From: Leisingera sp. ANG-M1
Lineage (GTDB): Bacteria > Pseudomonadota > Alphaproteobacteria > Rhodobacterales > Rhodobacteraceae
Assembly (NCBI RefSeq): GCF_000813745.1
Contig: NZ_JWLC01000012.1
Location: 1 to 64,000, forward strand
Direction: 5' to 3'
Length of the DNA stretch: 64,000 nucleotides
The stretch's first letter is position 1. The number at the start of each line of letters is the position of its first letter. The translations under genes were made by a program, and so were the position numbers. Of the stretch, positions 25,286 through 34,575 are shown piece after piece. The notes beneath the pieces were generated by a model. That model saw only the letters and a list, made by a program, of their open reading frames with translations. It searched no databases and was not told where the DNA came from.

Positions 25286-28200
25286 GGAGACGCTCCCCTT
25301 CCGGATCCACAAAATGCGCGCTGACAACTTCGACCTGGACTTCCTTGCCCTCCAGCGGATTGACCGCGCGGATCACCTCGCCTTTGCGGCTGTCGCCGCT
25401 TTTCAGGAAGCCGATCCCGATCGAACAGCCCAGCACCGGCGAATAGGCGGCCGAGGTGATATAGCCCTGATCGGTTGCTGCGCTGACCTCGCCATCGGCG
25501 TTCATCAGATGCGCCCCGGCCTGCACCGGATCAGCGGCATTCACCGGCTTGAAACCAACCAGCTTCAGCGCATTCTCCTGGTTCATGCCTTCGCGTTCAC
25601 TCAGCGTATTGCCGATGCAGTCCTTTTTCTTGCTGACCATCCGGCCCATGCCGAGGTTCAGCGCCGAGGTGGTGCCGTTCAGCTCGTTACCGGCGGCATG
25701 GCCCTTCTCGATCCGCATGACGCCCAGCGCCTCGGTGCCATAAGGCACCGCGCCGAACTCCTCGCCTGCTTCCATCAGCTTGCGGATCATCGCATCGCCG
25801 TAACGGGTCGGAACCGCGATCTCATAGGCCAGCTCGCCAGAGAAGGAGATCCGGAACAGCCGCGCCCGGCAGCCGCCTGCCACAGTGACTTCACCGCAAG
25901 CCATGAAGGGGAACGCCTCATTCGAGATGTCGAACTCAGGGTCCACAACCTTTTGCAGCAGCTTCCGGGCATTCGGACCCGCCACCGCGAACTGCGCCCA
26001 GGCCTCGGTGGTCGAGATCAGCTGCACATCCATGTCAGGGAACAGGCACTGGCGCGCAAATTCCATGTTGCGGTAAACCAGAACTGCGTTGGCGGTGGTG
26101 GTGGTCACTACAAAATGATCCTCGGCAAAACGCGCCGCGGTGCCGTCGTCATAGGCAATGCCATCCTCGCGCAGCATCAGGCCGTAGCGGACCTTGCCCA
26201 CCGGCAGCTTGGCAAAGGCATTGGCATACATCTTGTTCAGGAACGCCGCCGCATCCTTGCCCTGCACGTCGATCTTGCCCAGCGTGGTCACGTCGCAGAT
26301 GCCCACCGAGTTGCGGGTCTGCAGCACCTCGCGGTCCACCGACTGACGCCAATGGGTCTCGCCCGCCTTGGGGAACCACTGGGCGCGCAGCCATTGGCCG
26401 ACCTCGACAAACTCGGCGCCCTGCTCCTCCGCCCATTTGTGGCTGGGGGTCTTGCGGGTGGGGCGGAATTCCTCGCCCACGGACCGGCCTGCCATCACGC
26501 CAAACGAGACCGGCGTATAGGGCGGGCGGAACATGGTGGTGCCGACCTCGGGGATCTGCTTGCCTGCCAGTTCAGCCATGATCGCCAGGCCGCCCATGTT
26601 GGAGGTCTTGCCCTGATCGGTCGCCATGCCAAGGGTGGTGTAGCGCTTCAGATGCTCGACCGAGCGGAAGTTCTCCTGATGCGCCAGCTTCACGTCCTTG
26701 ACGGTGACATCGTTCTGCTGGTCCAGCCAGGCGCGGCCCTTGCCTTCCTTGACGTACCAGAAGGGAGTCACGTTGATGGGCGCATCCTCGGCCTCGGGCA
26801 GATCGCCCGCCTTGGCCTCAATTCCCAGCTCCGACAGTGCGGCCACGGCGCCCTCGGCACCGGCCCGCAACGCGGCAGCGGTGGAGAAATCACCATTCGC
26901 AGCCCCAGCCACCGACATGTTTTGCGGCAGTGTCCCCGCGGGGACAAAAGCGGCAATGTCTTCGCGCCAGGCCGGACGGCCGCGCTGGTGGCAGGTCAGA
27001 TGCACATTCGGGTTCCAGCCGCCGGAGACCGCCAGCGCACCGCAGGGCACATCGCGGGTGGTGCCATTGGCCAAACGCACGCGCGCCCACTCCAGACCCA
27101 GCCGGCCCTTGGTATCAACCACCTGGGCACCAGCAAACAGCTCGGCACCGTCCACTTTCGGCGCATCCGCACGGGTATCAATGACCGCAGTCACTTTCAC
27201 ACCCTTGGCGATCAGGTCCGCCGCCGTGCGGTGGCCGTCGTCGTTGTTGGTGAAGACCGCAACCGTCTGGTCCGGCGTCACCGCCCAGCGGTTGGCATAG
27301 GCACGCACGGCACCGGCCAGCATCACGCCGGGACGGTCGTTGTTCTCAAAGGCAATGGGCCGCTCGGTTGCACCCGCCGCCAGCATCGCCCGCTTGGAGT
27401 AGATCCGCCACAGGATCTGCCGCGGCTTGCCTGTTTCCGGTGCCAGCACGTGGTCGGCAGTGCGCTCCACCGCGCCATAGATGCCATGGTCATAGGCCCC
27501 GATGATCGAGGTGCGCGGCATCACCCGCACATTCGGCATCGACGCCAGCTCAGCCTGCGCCTGCTCCACCCAAGCCGCGCCGGTCAGGTCGCCAATGCCA
27601 AAGGTCTCGGCATTCAGACGCCCGCCCAGCAGGAAGTCCTCATCCGCAATGACCACCTGCGCCCCGGCACGGCCCGCGGTCAGCGCCGCCATCAGGCCGG
27701 TGGGCCCGGCCCCGATCACCAAGAGATCGCAATGCAGGAAGCCCTTGTCATAGGCATCCGGGTCATCCTCAAAGCTGATGCTGCCCAGGCCCGCTGCCTT
27801 GCGGATGATGGGTTCGTACAGCTTTTCCCAGAAGGCCGCAGGCCACATGAAGGTCTTGTAGTAGAACCCCGCGGTCAGGAAGTTCGAGAACCGGTCGTTC
27901 ACCGCCATGAAGTCATGCTTCAGCGACGGCCAGCGGTTCTGCGAGTTTGCCTCCAGCCCGTCATAAAGCTCGGCCACGGTGGCGCGGGTGTTCGGCTCCT
28001 GCCGCCCGCCGCTGCGCAGCTCGACCAGCGCATTGGGCTCTTCCGAGCCAGAAGTCAGCACCCCGCGCGGACGATGGTATTTGAACGACCGGCCCATCAG
28101 CCGCACGCCGTTCGCGAGCAGGGCTGAAGCCAGGGTGTCGCCCTCAAACCCCTTGTAGCGCTTGCCGTCAAAGGTGAAGTTCAGCGCCTTGCTGCCCTTG

Positions 28201-28304
28201 ATCAGCCCGCCATCCAGGCGGTTCACCTGCACGCCCTTGCGGGCACCGGTGCTGCCGTCGGCCTGGAACGCAACCGTTCCTGCATTCATCACTGCGTCAG
28301 TCAT
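25278..28304 (-). CDS. mgdC: N-methylglutamate dehydrogenase / sarcosine oxidase alpha subunit
   Basis: 1008 residues, SoxA-type. Domains: an N-terminal ferredoxin-like segment (about 40-120: FEGDTLASALLANGVRLMGRSFKYHRPRG), an NAD-binding Rossmann domain (GAGPTGLMAALTAGRAGAQ near 197), and a C-terminal GcvT-like folate domain (about 610-1000). In this enzyme type the amine is oxidised in the beta subunit and the methylene group is passed to THF in the alpha subunit. In context the substrate is probably N-methylglutamate, closing the path that starts at gmaS; sarcosine is the alternative and sequence alone cannot decide. Confidence 0.9.
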   Translation of the reverse strand: MTDAVMNAGTVAFQADGSTGARKGVQVNRLDGGLIKGSKALNFTFDGKRYKGFEGDTLASALLANGVRLMGRSFKYHRPRGVLTSGSEEPNALVELRSGGRQEPNTRATVAELYDGLEANSQNRWPSLKHDFMAVNDRFSNFLTAGFYYKTFMWPAAFWEKLYEPIIRKAAGLGSISFEDDPDAYDKGFLHCDLLVIGAGPTGLMAALTAGRAGAQVVIADEDFLLGGRLNAETFGIGDLTGAAWVEQAQAELASMPNVRVMPRTSIIGAYDHGIYGAVERTADHVLAPETGKPRQILWRIYSKRAMLAAGATERPIAFENNDRPGVMLAGAVRAYANRWAVTPDQTVAVFTNNDDGHRTAADLIAKGVKVTAVIDTRADAPKVDGAELFAGAQVVDTKGRLGLEWARVRLANGTTRDVPCGALAVSGGWNPNVHLTCHQRGRPAWREDIAAFVPAGTLPQNMSVAGAANGDFSTAAALRAGAEGAVAALSELGIEAKAGDLPEAEDAPINVTPFWYVKEGKGRAWLDQQNDVTVKDVKLAHQENFRSVEHLKRYTTLGMATDQGKTSNMGGLAIMAELAGKQIPEVGTTMFRPPYTPVSFGVMAGRSVGEEFRPTRKTPSHKWAEEQGAEFVEVGQWLRAQWFPKAGETHWRQSVDREVLQTRNSVGICDVTTLGKIDVQGKDAAAFLNKMYANAFAKLPVGKVRYGLMLREDGIAYDDGTAARFAEDHFVVTTTTANAVLVYRNMEFARQCLFPDMDVQLISTTEAWAQFAVAGPNARKLLQKVVDPEFDISNEAFPFMACGEVTVAGGCRARLFRISFSGELAYEIAVPTRYGDAMIRKLMEAGEEFGAVPYGTEALGVMRIEKGHAAGNELNGTTSALNLGMGRMVSKKKDCIGNTLSEREGMNQENALKLVGFKPVNAADPVQAGAHLMNADGEVSAATDQGYITSAAYSPVLGCSIGIGFLKSGDSRKGEVIRAVNPLEGKEVQVEVVSAHFVDPEGERLRG

Positions 28305-28588
28305 TTGCTGCGCCCCCTTGCCCGGGCCACATCGCGGGCCAGTTCGACATTCAGGATTTCATGGGTCACGGTGTTGCGGGTCACCACCAGCCAGGAGCGG
28401 TCGCCCTGCTCGTGGAACCACAGCTCGCGGTGCTCGCCCGCCGGGTTGTCGCGCAGGTACAGGTAGTCGTGGAACTGCCCTGCCGCGTCATCAGCTTCCC
28501 AGTCGGGACGGTCGATCAGGGTCGCATCACCCAGATAGGTAAACTCCTGGCTGTCCCGCGGCCCGAGGATCGGATGGTTGATAATCAT
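28301..28588 (-). CDS. mgdB: N-methylglutamate dehydrogenase / sarcosine oxidase delta subunit, zinc ligands missing
   Basis: 95 residues of the SoxD family. In characterised sarcosine oxidases delta binds zinc through CPxCGPR near the N-terminus and H-x3-C in HxxGCRxW. Here the first motif reads HPILGPR and the second HEQGDRSW, and the whole protein has no cysteine, so three of four ligands are gone. The rest of the family pattern (GPRDSQEFTYLG, RDNPAGEHRELWFHEQG, RNTVTHEI) is intact. It overlaps the alpha gene by four bases. The missing zinc site may mark N-methylglutamate dehydrogenase rather than sarcosine oxidase. Confidence 0.85.
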   Translation of the reverse strand: MIINHPILGPRDSQEFTYLGDATLIDRPDWEADDAAGQFHDYLYLRDNPAGEHRELWFHEQGDRSWLVVTRNTVTHEILNVELARDVARARGRSK

Positions 28589-28604
28589 CGCTGTCTTCCT
28601 TTCC

Positions 28605-29855
28605 TCAGTGCAGGTTCGGCTGGGCGCCCTGGCCCTTTTCGTCGATCATGCAGCCGCGGCGGAACCGGTCGAGCCGGTATTCCGTGGCCACCTTATGCGG
28701 CGTGTCCGTTGCCAGCAGATGCGCATAGCACCAGCCCGAGGCCGGGGTCGCCTTGAACCCGCCGTAGCACCAGCCGCCGTTGAAATAGAGGCCGTCCACA
28801 TGGGTCTTGTCGATGAAGGGAGAGCCGTCCATCGACATATCCATGACACCGCCCCAGCTGCGCAGCATCCGCACCCGGCCCAGCGCCGGGATCAGCGCCA
28901 TACCGCCTTCGATCACATCCTCGACCACCGGCAGATTGCCGCGTTGCGCGTAGGAGTTGTACATGTCCAGATCGCCGCCGAAGACCAGGCCGCCCTTGTC
29001 CGACTGGCTGCAATAGAAGTGGCCCGCGCCAAAGGTGATCACCCCATCCAGCACCGGCTTCAGACCTTCGGATACAAAGGCCTGCAGCACATGGCTTTCG
29101 ATCGGTAGGCGCATGCCCGCCTTCTCCATCACCCGGCTGGAGGAGCCGGCCACGCAGCTTGCCACCTTGTTGGCGCCGATGAAGCCCTTGGTGGTCTCCA
29201 CGCCCAGGCACTTGCCGTTCTCGATCTTAAAACCGGTGACCTCGCAGTTCTGGATAATGTCGACGCCGCGCAGGTCGGCGCCGCGGGCATAGCCCCAGGC
29301 CACCGCATCGTGGCGCACGGTGCCGCCGCGGCGGTGCAAGAGGCCGCCCTTGATCGGGAAACGCGCGTTGTTGAAGTTCAGGAACGGGTACATCGCCCGG
29401 ACACCGTCCACATCCAGCAGCTCCGCGTCCGATCCATTCAGGATCATCGCATTGCCCCGGCGCCGCGCCGCGTCGCGCTGCGCGTCCGTGTGCACCAGGT
29501 TCAGAATGCCGCGCTGGCTGACCATGGCGTTATAGTTGAAGTCCTGCTCCAGCCCTTCCCACAGCTTCAGCGACAGCTCGTAAAACGGCTCATTGCCGTC
29601 CAGCAGGTAGTTGGAGCGGATGATGGTGGTGTTGCGGCCCACATTGCCGCCGCCGATCCAGCCCTTCTCTATCACCGCGACATTGGTGATGCCGTGGTTC
29701 TTGGCCAGGTAATACGCCGTCGCCAGCCCGTGGCCGCCGCCGCCGATGATCACCACATCGTAGCTTTTCTTGGGTTCCGGATCGCGCCAGGTCGGGCGCC
29801 ATCCCTTGTGGCCCGTCAGGGCCTCCTTGATCACTTTCAGGCCGGAATACCGCAT
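28605..29855 (-). CDS. mgdA: N-methylglutamate dehydrogenase / sarcosine oxidase beta subunit
   Basis: 416 residues, SoxB-type flavoprotein. The dinucleotide motif GGGGHGLATAYYLA lies near residue 37, IGGGNVGRNTTIIRSNYL near 67, the conserved RRGGTVRHDAVAWGYARGA near 180 (the region of covalent flavin attachment in sarcosine oxidases), and GGWCYGGFKATPASGWC near 365. This subunit oxidises the N-methyl group. First gene of the mgdABCD transcript, 16 bp before the delta gene. Downstream THF and Fhs would convert the C1 unit to formate. Confidence 0.9.
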   Translation of the reverse strand: MRYSGLKVIKEALTGHKGWRPTWRDPEPKKSYDVVIIGGGGHGLATAYYLAKNHGITNVAVIEKGWIGGGNVGRNTTIIRSNYLLDGNEPFYELSLKLWEGLEQDFNYNAMVSQRGILNLVHTDAQRDAARRRGNAMILNGSDAELLDVDGVRAMYPFLNFNNARFPIKGGLLHRRGGTVRHDAVAWGYARGADLRGVDIIQNCEVTGFKIENGKCLGVETTKGFIGANKVASCVAGSSSRVMEKAGMRLPIESHVLQAFVSEGLKPVLDGVITFGAGHFYCSQSDKGGLVFGGDLDMYNSYAQRGNLPVVEDVIEGGMALIPALGRVRMLRSWGGVMDMSMDGSPFIDKTHVDGLYFNGGWCYGGFKATPASGWCYAHLLATDTPHKVATEYRLDRFRRGCMIDEKGQGAQPNLH

Positions 29856-29934
29856 GATGTCCTCTCAACTGTCCCGGTAAGGGTCGTCGAGAAACGCCGC
29901 CTTTCACAGAGCGATATCGGACGCCGGACACGCC

Positions 29935-29956
29935 ATTTGCGTCATATTCCGCAAAT
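29935..29956. promoter_or_regulatory. Inverted repeat upstream of mgdA
   Basis: ATTTGCG-N8-CGCAAAT, perfect 7-bp arms, 80 bp upstream of the mgdA start. A related block TCTGC-N10-GCAGA at 30102-30121 shares TGCGTCA and C-GCA core letters. Likely an operator; candidates are the GlxA/AraC or XRE-cupin proteins of this island. The remaining 29856-30127 gap shows nothing else clear. Confidence 0.5.
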
Positions 29957-30127
29957 CACCAATGCAGATGCAGCATGGATTCCGGCGCAATCACAGCGGG
30001 ATTTTAGTATCAACAAACTGTTTTTACGCAATAAAATTGAAATTCAGCACAAGTTCAGAGAAACCACCGCGTCACACCGGTTTGCGCCAACCGCCCCGGC
30101 ATCTGCGTCAAATGCGGCAGAAACGAC

Positions 30128-30568
30128 TCACTCCGAAAGGTCGATCTGATCCAGCTCGTTCAACAGATCCAAAAGCGCCTCATAGCGCTCCGCTCCCATC
30201 TTGGCCCGGGTGCGGTTCATCAGCTCAAGACTCGCGTCAATGTTGTCGGCGATGATTTCCTCGCCCGCCGGCGCAATCCGAACCACCTGGCGGCGGCGGT
30301 CTTCGGTGTCGCGTTCGCGGCTGATCAGCTGCTTCTCCTCCAGCTTCTGCAGGATCCGCGTCAGGCTCGGCAGCAGCAGGCAGGCCTTGTCGGCAATCTG
30401 GGTCGGATCGATCGGCCCGTCCTCCTGCACCACCCGCAGCACCCGCCACTGCTGTTCAGTCAGATCAGCGCCGCTCAAGAGGGCGCGGATCGGCCCCATC
30501 ACACGCTCGCGCGCCCGAAGAAGCGCAATCGGAAGGGATCGGTCTGTGGCCGGCATCATCTTGGTCAT
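30128..30568 (-). CDS. hpaR: Homoprotocatechuate operon regulator HpaR (MarR family)
   Basis: 146 residues. Winged helix of the MarR class: LTEQQWRVLRVV near residue 37, QIADKACLLLPSLTRILQKLEEKQLI near 57-82, and the wing RERDTEDRRRQVVRI near 85. The length and N-terminal RSLPIALLRARERVMGPIR match HpaR, a repressor released by 4-hydroxyphenylacetate or its products. It is divergent from hpaF, as expected for this regulator. Confidence 0.9.
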   Translation of the reverse strand: MTKMMPATDRSLPIALLRARERVMGPIRALLSGADLTEQQWRVLRVVQEDGPIDPTQIADKACLLLPSLTRILQKLEEKQLISRERDTEDRRRQVVRIAPAGEEIIADNIDASLELMNRTRAKMGAERYEALLDLLNELDQIDLSE

Positions 30569-30624
30569 ATCCGATTATCACCCCCCTTCCGGGTAAACGC
30601 AATTGCCGCTTGGATTTCTTCTGC

Positions 30625-30653
30625 TTGACTCACGGTACTCCAATTGGTAAACA
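30625..30653 (+). promoter_or_regulatory. hpaF promoter with HpaR-type operator
   Basis: Possible -35 TTGACT at 30625-30630 and -10 TAAACA at 30648-30653, 17 bp apart. The near-palindrome TACTCCAATTGGTA (30636-30649) lies between them, ideally placed for repression by the divergent HpaR. Confidence 0.55.
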
Positions 30654-30682
30654 TGTTAAGTAATTCACGAGAGGTAACGCAG

Positions 30683-31074
30683 ATGCCGCACATCACGCTG
30701 GACTACTCAGCCAACATGGAGGAGCGCACCGATATCGCCGCGCTTTGCAGCCACTTGCGGCAGGCAGCAGCGGCCACTGGCGTGTTTCCCCTGGCGGGTA
30801 TCCGGGTGCGCGCGTTCGCGGCAAACTATGTCTCGATTGCCGATGGCAATCCGCAGCACGGTTACATCGACATCTCGGTGCGGCTGCGTGCCGGCCGCGA
30901 CCTGGACACCCGCAAGCGCGCCGCCCAGGCGGTGTTTGAGGCGGCGCAATCCTTCCTTGAACCGGCCATGCAGCAGCACTCCATCGCGCTCTCGCTTGAG
31001 ATGCGCGACATCGACCCCGGGCTTTCCCCAAAATGCGGCACCATCCGCGACCATATGCAGAAGGCGGACCAGTG

Positions 31075-31075
<1 letters not shown>
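30683..31075 (+). CDS. hpaF: 5-carboxymethyl-2-hydroxymuconate isomerase
   Basis: 130 residues, tautomerase superfamily, with the catalytic N-terminal proline (MPHITLDYS). The enzyme isomerises 5-carboxymethyl-2-hydroxymuconate in homoprotocatechuate degradation. The ATG at 30683 follows GAGAGGTAACGCAG; an in-frame upstream start at 30644 is discarded because it displaces Pro1. It overlaps hpaE by one base (TGATG). Confidence 0.92.
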
Positions 31076-32586
<1,511 letters not shown>

Positions 32587-32594
32587 TCCGCTTC

Positions 32595-32643
32595 TTCCTC
32601 TTGCCCCAAATATCCCGGGGAGCGCGAGGGGCCGGCCCCTCGC
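32595..32643. repeat. Short intergenic repeat, TTCCTCTTGCCCCAAATATC type, copy 1
   Basis: A C/T-rich lead, then CCAAATATCCCGGGG, then a hairpin GAGGGGCC/GGCCCCTC. It lies between hpaE and hpaD. A second copy at 62361-62412 shares the layout CTTCTT-CT-CC-AAATA-C-CGGGG plus a GC hairpin. Confidence 0.55.
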
Positions 32644-32665
32644 CCTATCAACTGGAGACACCCTC

Positions 32666-33520
32666 ATGGGAGAAATCGTTCTCGCCGCCAAATGCACCCA
32701 TGTGCCTACCATGCTGATGTCGGAACAGCCCGGCCGGCTGGAGGGCGCCCGCAAGCCCGCCATCGACGGCCACCGGGAAATCGCCCGCCGCGCCAAGGAA
32801 CTCGGCGCCGATACCATCGTGATCTGCGACACCCATTGGGTGATCAACGCAGGCTATCACATCAACGCCAACAGCCGGTTCAAAGGGCTGTTCACCTCCA
32901 ACGAATTCCCGCAGTTCATCCAGAACCTGCCCTATGAGTACGAGGGCAATCCGGCACTTGGCGACGCCATCGCGGCAGCGGCCTCGGACAAGGGCGTCTA
33001 TACCCTGTCGCATCAGCTCGACTCTCTGGAACTGGAATACGGCACCCTGGTGCCGATGCGCTTCATGAGCCGCGAGGGCGACTTCAAAGTGGTCTCCATC
33101 GCCGCCTGGTGCACTGTCCATGACCACGACGAAAGCCGGGTGATCGGCGAAGCCATTCGCGAGGCGGTTGAAGCCTCGGACAGCAAGGTTCTGCTGGTCG
33201 CCTCCGGCTCGCTCAGCCACAAGATTTGGGCAAACAGGGACTATGCCGCCAACAACGGCACCTTCACCATCAGCTCAGAGTTCAACCGCCAGATGGACTT
33301 GCGGGTGCTGGAGCTGTGGCAGAAGGGTGACCATGCCACCTTCCTCAGGATGCTGGGCGAATACGCCGACTTCTGCTGCGGCGAAGGTTCCATGCACGAC
33401 ACCGCCATGCTCTACGGCGCGCTTGGCTGGGACAGCTACACCGCCCCTTGCGAAGTGATCACCGAGTATTTCCCCAGTTCCGGCACCGGCCAGACCAACG
33501 TGATCTTCCCGGTTCAGTAA
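32666..33520 (+). CDS. hpaD: Homoprotocatechuate 2,3-dioxygenase, class III (LigB-type)
   Basis: 284 residues; class III extradiol dioxygenase closely resembling E. coli HpaD (AAKCTHVPTML, DTHWVINAGYHIN, LEYGTLVPMR, FPSSGTGQ-NVIFP). Iron ligands expected in this fold are the His of THVP and DTHW near residues 12 and 57 and a downstream Glu (LELEYGT). It cleaves 3,4-dihydroxyphenylacetate between carbons 2 and 3. Directly downstream is a second enzyme of an unrelated fold assigned to the same step. Confidence 0.92.
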   Translation: MGEIVLAAKCTHVPTMLMSEQPGRLEGARKPAIDGHREIARRAKELGADTIVICDTHWVINAGYHINANSRFKGLFTSNEFPQFIQNLPYEYEGNPALGDAIAAAASDKGVYTLSHQLDSLELEYGTLVPMRFMSREGDFKVVSIAAWCTVHDHDESRVIGEAIREAVEASDSKVLLVASGSLSHKIWANRDYAANNGTFTISSEFNRQMDLRVLELWQKGDHATFLRMLGEYADFCCGEGSMHDTAMLYGALGWDSYTAPCEVITEYFPSSGTGQTNVIFPVQ

Positions 33521-33533
33521 TAGGAGACCCCCA

Positions 33534-34514
33534 ATGCCCGTCCCTGCCCCGAACCTCTATCCGCCCTTCAACATCGTGCGGCTCAGCCACGTCGAATACG
33601 CCGTGACCGACCTGGCCGCCTCCCGTGCCTTCTATGTGGACACGCTTGGCCTGCAGGTGACGCATGAGGACTCCGTGCGCATTTATCTCCGCGCAATGGA
33701 GGAACGCGGCCACCACTGCATCGTGCTGGTGCAGGCGGATGAGGCCTCGGTCGGGGTGCTGGGCTTCAAGCTTTATGATGAACCGGATCTGGACAAGGCG
33801 GCAGAGTTCTTCGCCTCCAAGGACCTTCCCGTCGAGTGGGTCGACCGCCCCCACATGGGCCGCACCTTACGCACCCGCGACCCCTGGGGCATCCCGCTGG
33901 AGTTCTACGTCAAAATGGACCGGCTGGAGCCGATTCATCAGCAGTACAGGCTCTATAACGGGGTAAAACCGCTCCGCATCGACCATTTCAACATGTTCAG
34001 CGCGGATGTGGACGCCGCAGTCGCCTTCTATAATGAAATGGGCTTCCGGACCACCGAGTTCACCGAGGATGACGAGAGCGGCAAGGTCTGGGCCGCCTGG
34101 ATGCACCGCAAGGGCGGCGTGCATGACGTGGCCTTCACCAACGGCCTGGGCCCACGCCTGCACCACACCGCCTTCTGGGTGCCGACCCCGTTGAACATCA
34201 TTGACCTGCTCGACCTGATGTCGACCACCGGCTATGTCGGCAACATCGAGCGCGGCCCCGGCCGCCACGGCATCTCCAACGCCTTCTTCCTCTACGTGCG
34301 CGACCCCGACGGCCACCGGATTGAGATCTACTGCTCCGATTACCAGACCGTCGACCCGGATCTGGAGCCGATCAAATGGTCGCTCACCGACCCGCAGCGC
34401 CAGACCCTCTGGGGCGCCCCGGCGCCACGCAGCTGGTTCGAAGAAGGCTCAGTCTTCGAAGGCGCAGAACCGAAACCAAGCGCCTTGAAAGCCCAGCCGA
34501 TTATTGCACCCTGA
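33534..34514 (+). CDS. Second homoprotocatechuate 2,3-dioxygenase, type I (VOC fold)
   Basis: 326 residues, vicinal oxygen chelate fold with two repeated modules. Ligand set H-H-E is visible: His in RIDHFNMFS (about residue 145), His in RLHHTAFWV (about 210) and Glu in GHRIEIYCSD (about 264). Overall resemblance is to the Fe/Mn homoprotocatechuate dioxygenases of Brevibacterium and Arthrobacter, including GPGRHGISNAFFLYV near 245. It follows hpaD by 13 bp. It could serve the same substrate with another metal, or a different catechol such as a substituted one. A C-terminal tail extends past the fold. Confidence 0.87.
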   Translation: MPVPAPNLYPPFNIVRLSHVEYAVTDLAASRAFYVDTLGLQVTHEDSVRIYLRAMEERGHHCIVLVQADEASVGVLGFKLYDEPDLDKAAEFFASKDLPVEWVDRPHMGRTLRTRDPWGIPLEFYVKMDRLEPIHQQYRLYNGVKPLRIDHFNMFSADVDAAVAFYNEMGFRTTEFTEDDESGKVWAAWMHRKGGVHDVAFTNGLGPRLHHTAFWVPTPLNIIDLLDLMSTTGYVGNIERGPGRHGISNAFFLYVRDPDGHRIEIYCSDYQTVDPDLEPIKWSLTDPQRQTLWGAPAPRSWFEEGSVFEGAEPKPSALKAQPIIAP

Positions 34515-34575
34515 CGCCACACAGGACCGCACCCGTGCGCGGTCCGCGCTTTGGGCAGGCACAAAGGAATACGAC

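Noticed and set aside
25314-28127. Long plus-strand open frame of 937 codons
   Set aside because: It is the antisense of mgdC; its His/Arg/Gln-rich translation is typical of a shadow frame in GC-rich DNA.
624-29855. Whole methylated-amine pathway encoded here
   Set aside because: TMAO demethylase (tdm) and TmoXWV transporter were looked for and not found, so the route TMAO to DMA must be encoded elsewhere or be absent.
24704-29855. Naming the four-subunit enzyme sarcosine oxidase soxBDAG
   Set aside because: Kept only as alternative; the adjacent gmaS-mgsABC and the Cys-less delta favour N-methylglutamate dehydrogenase, though sequence alone does not prove it.
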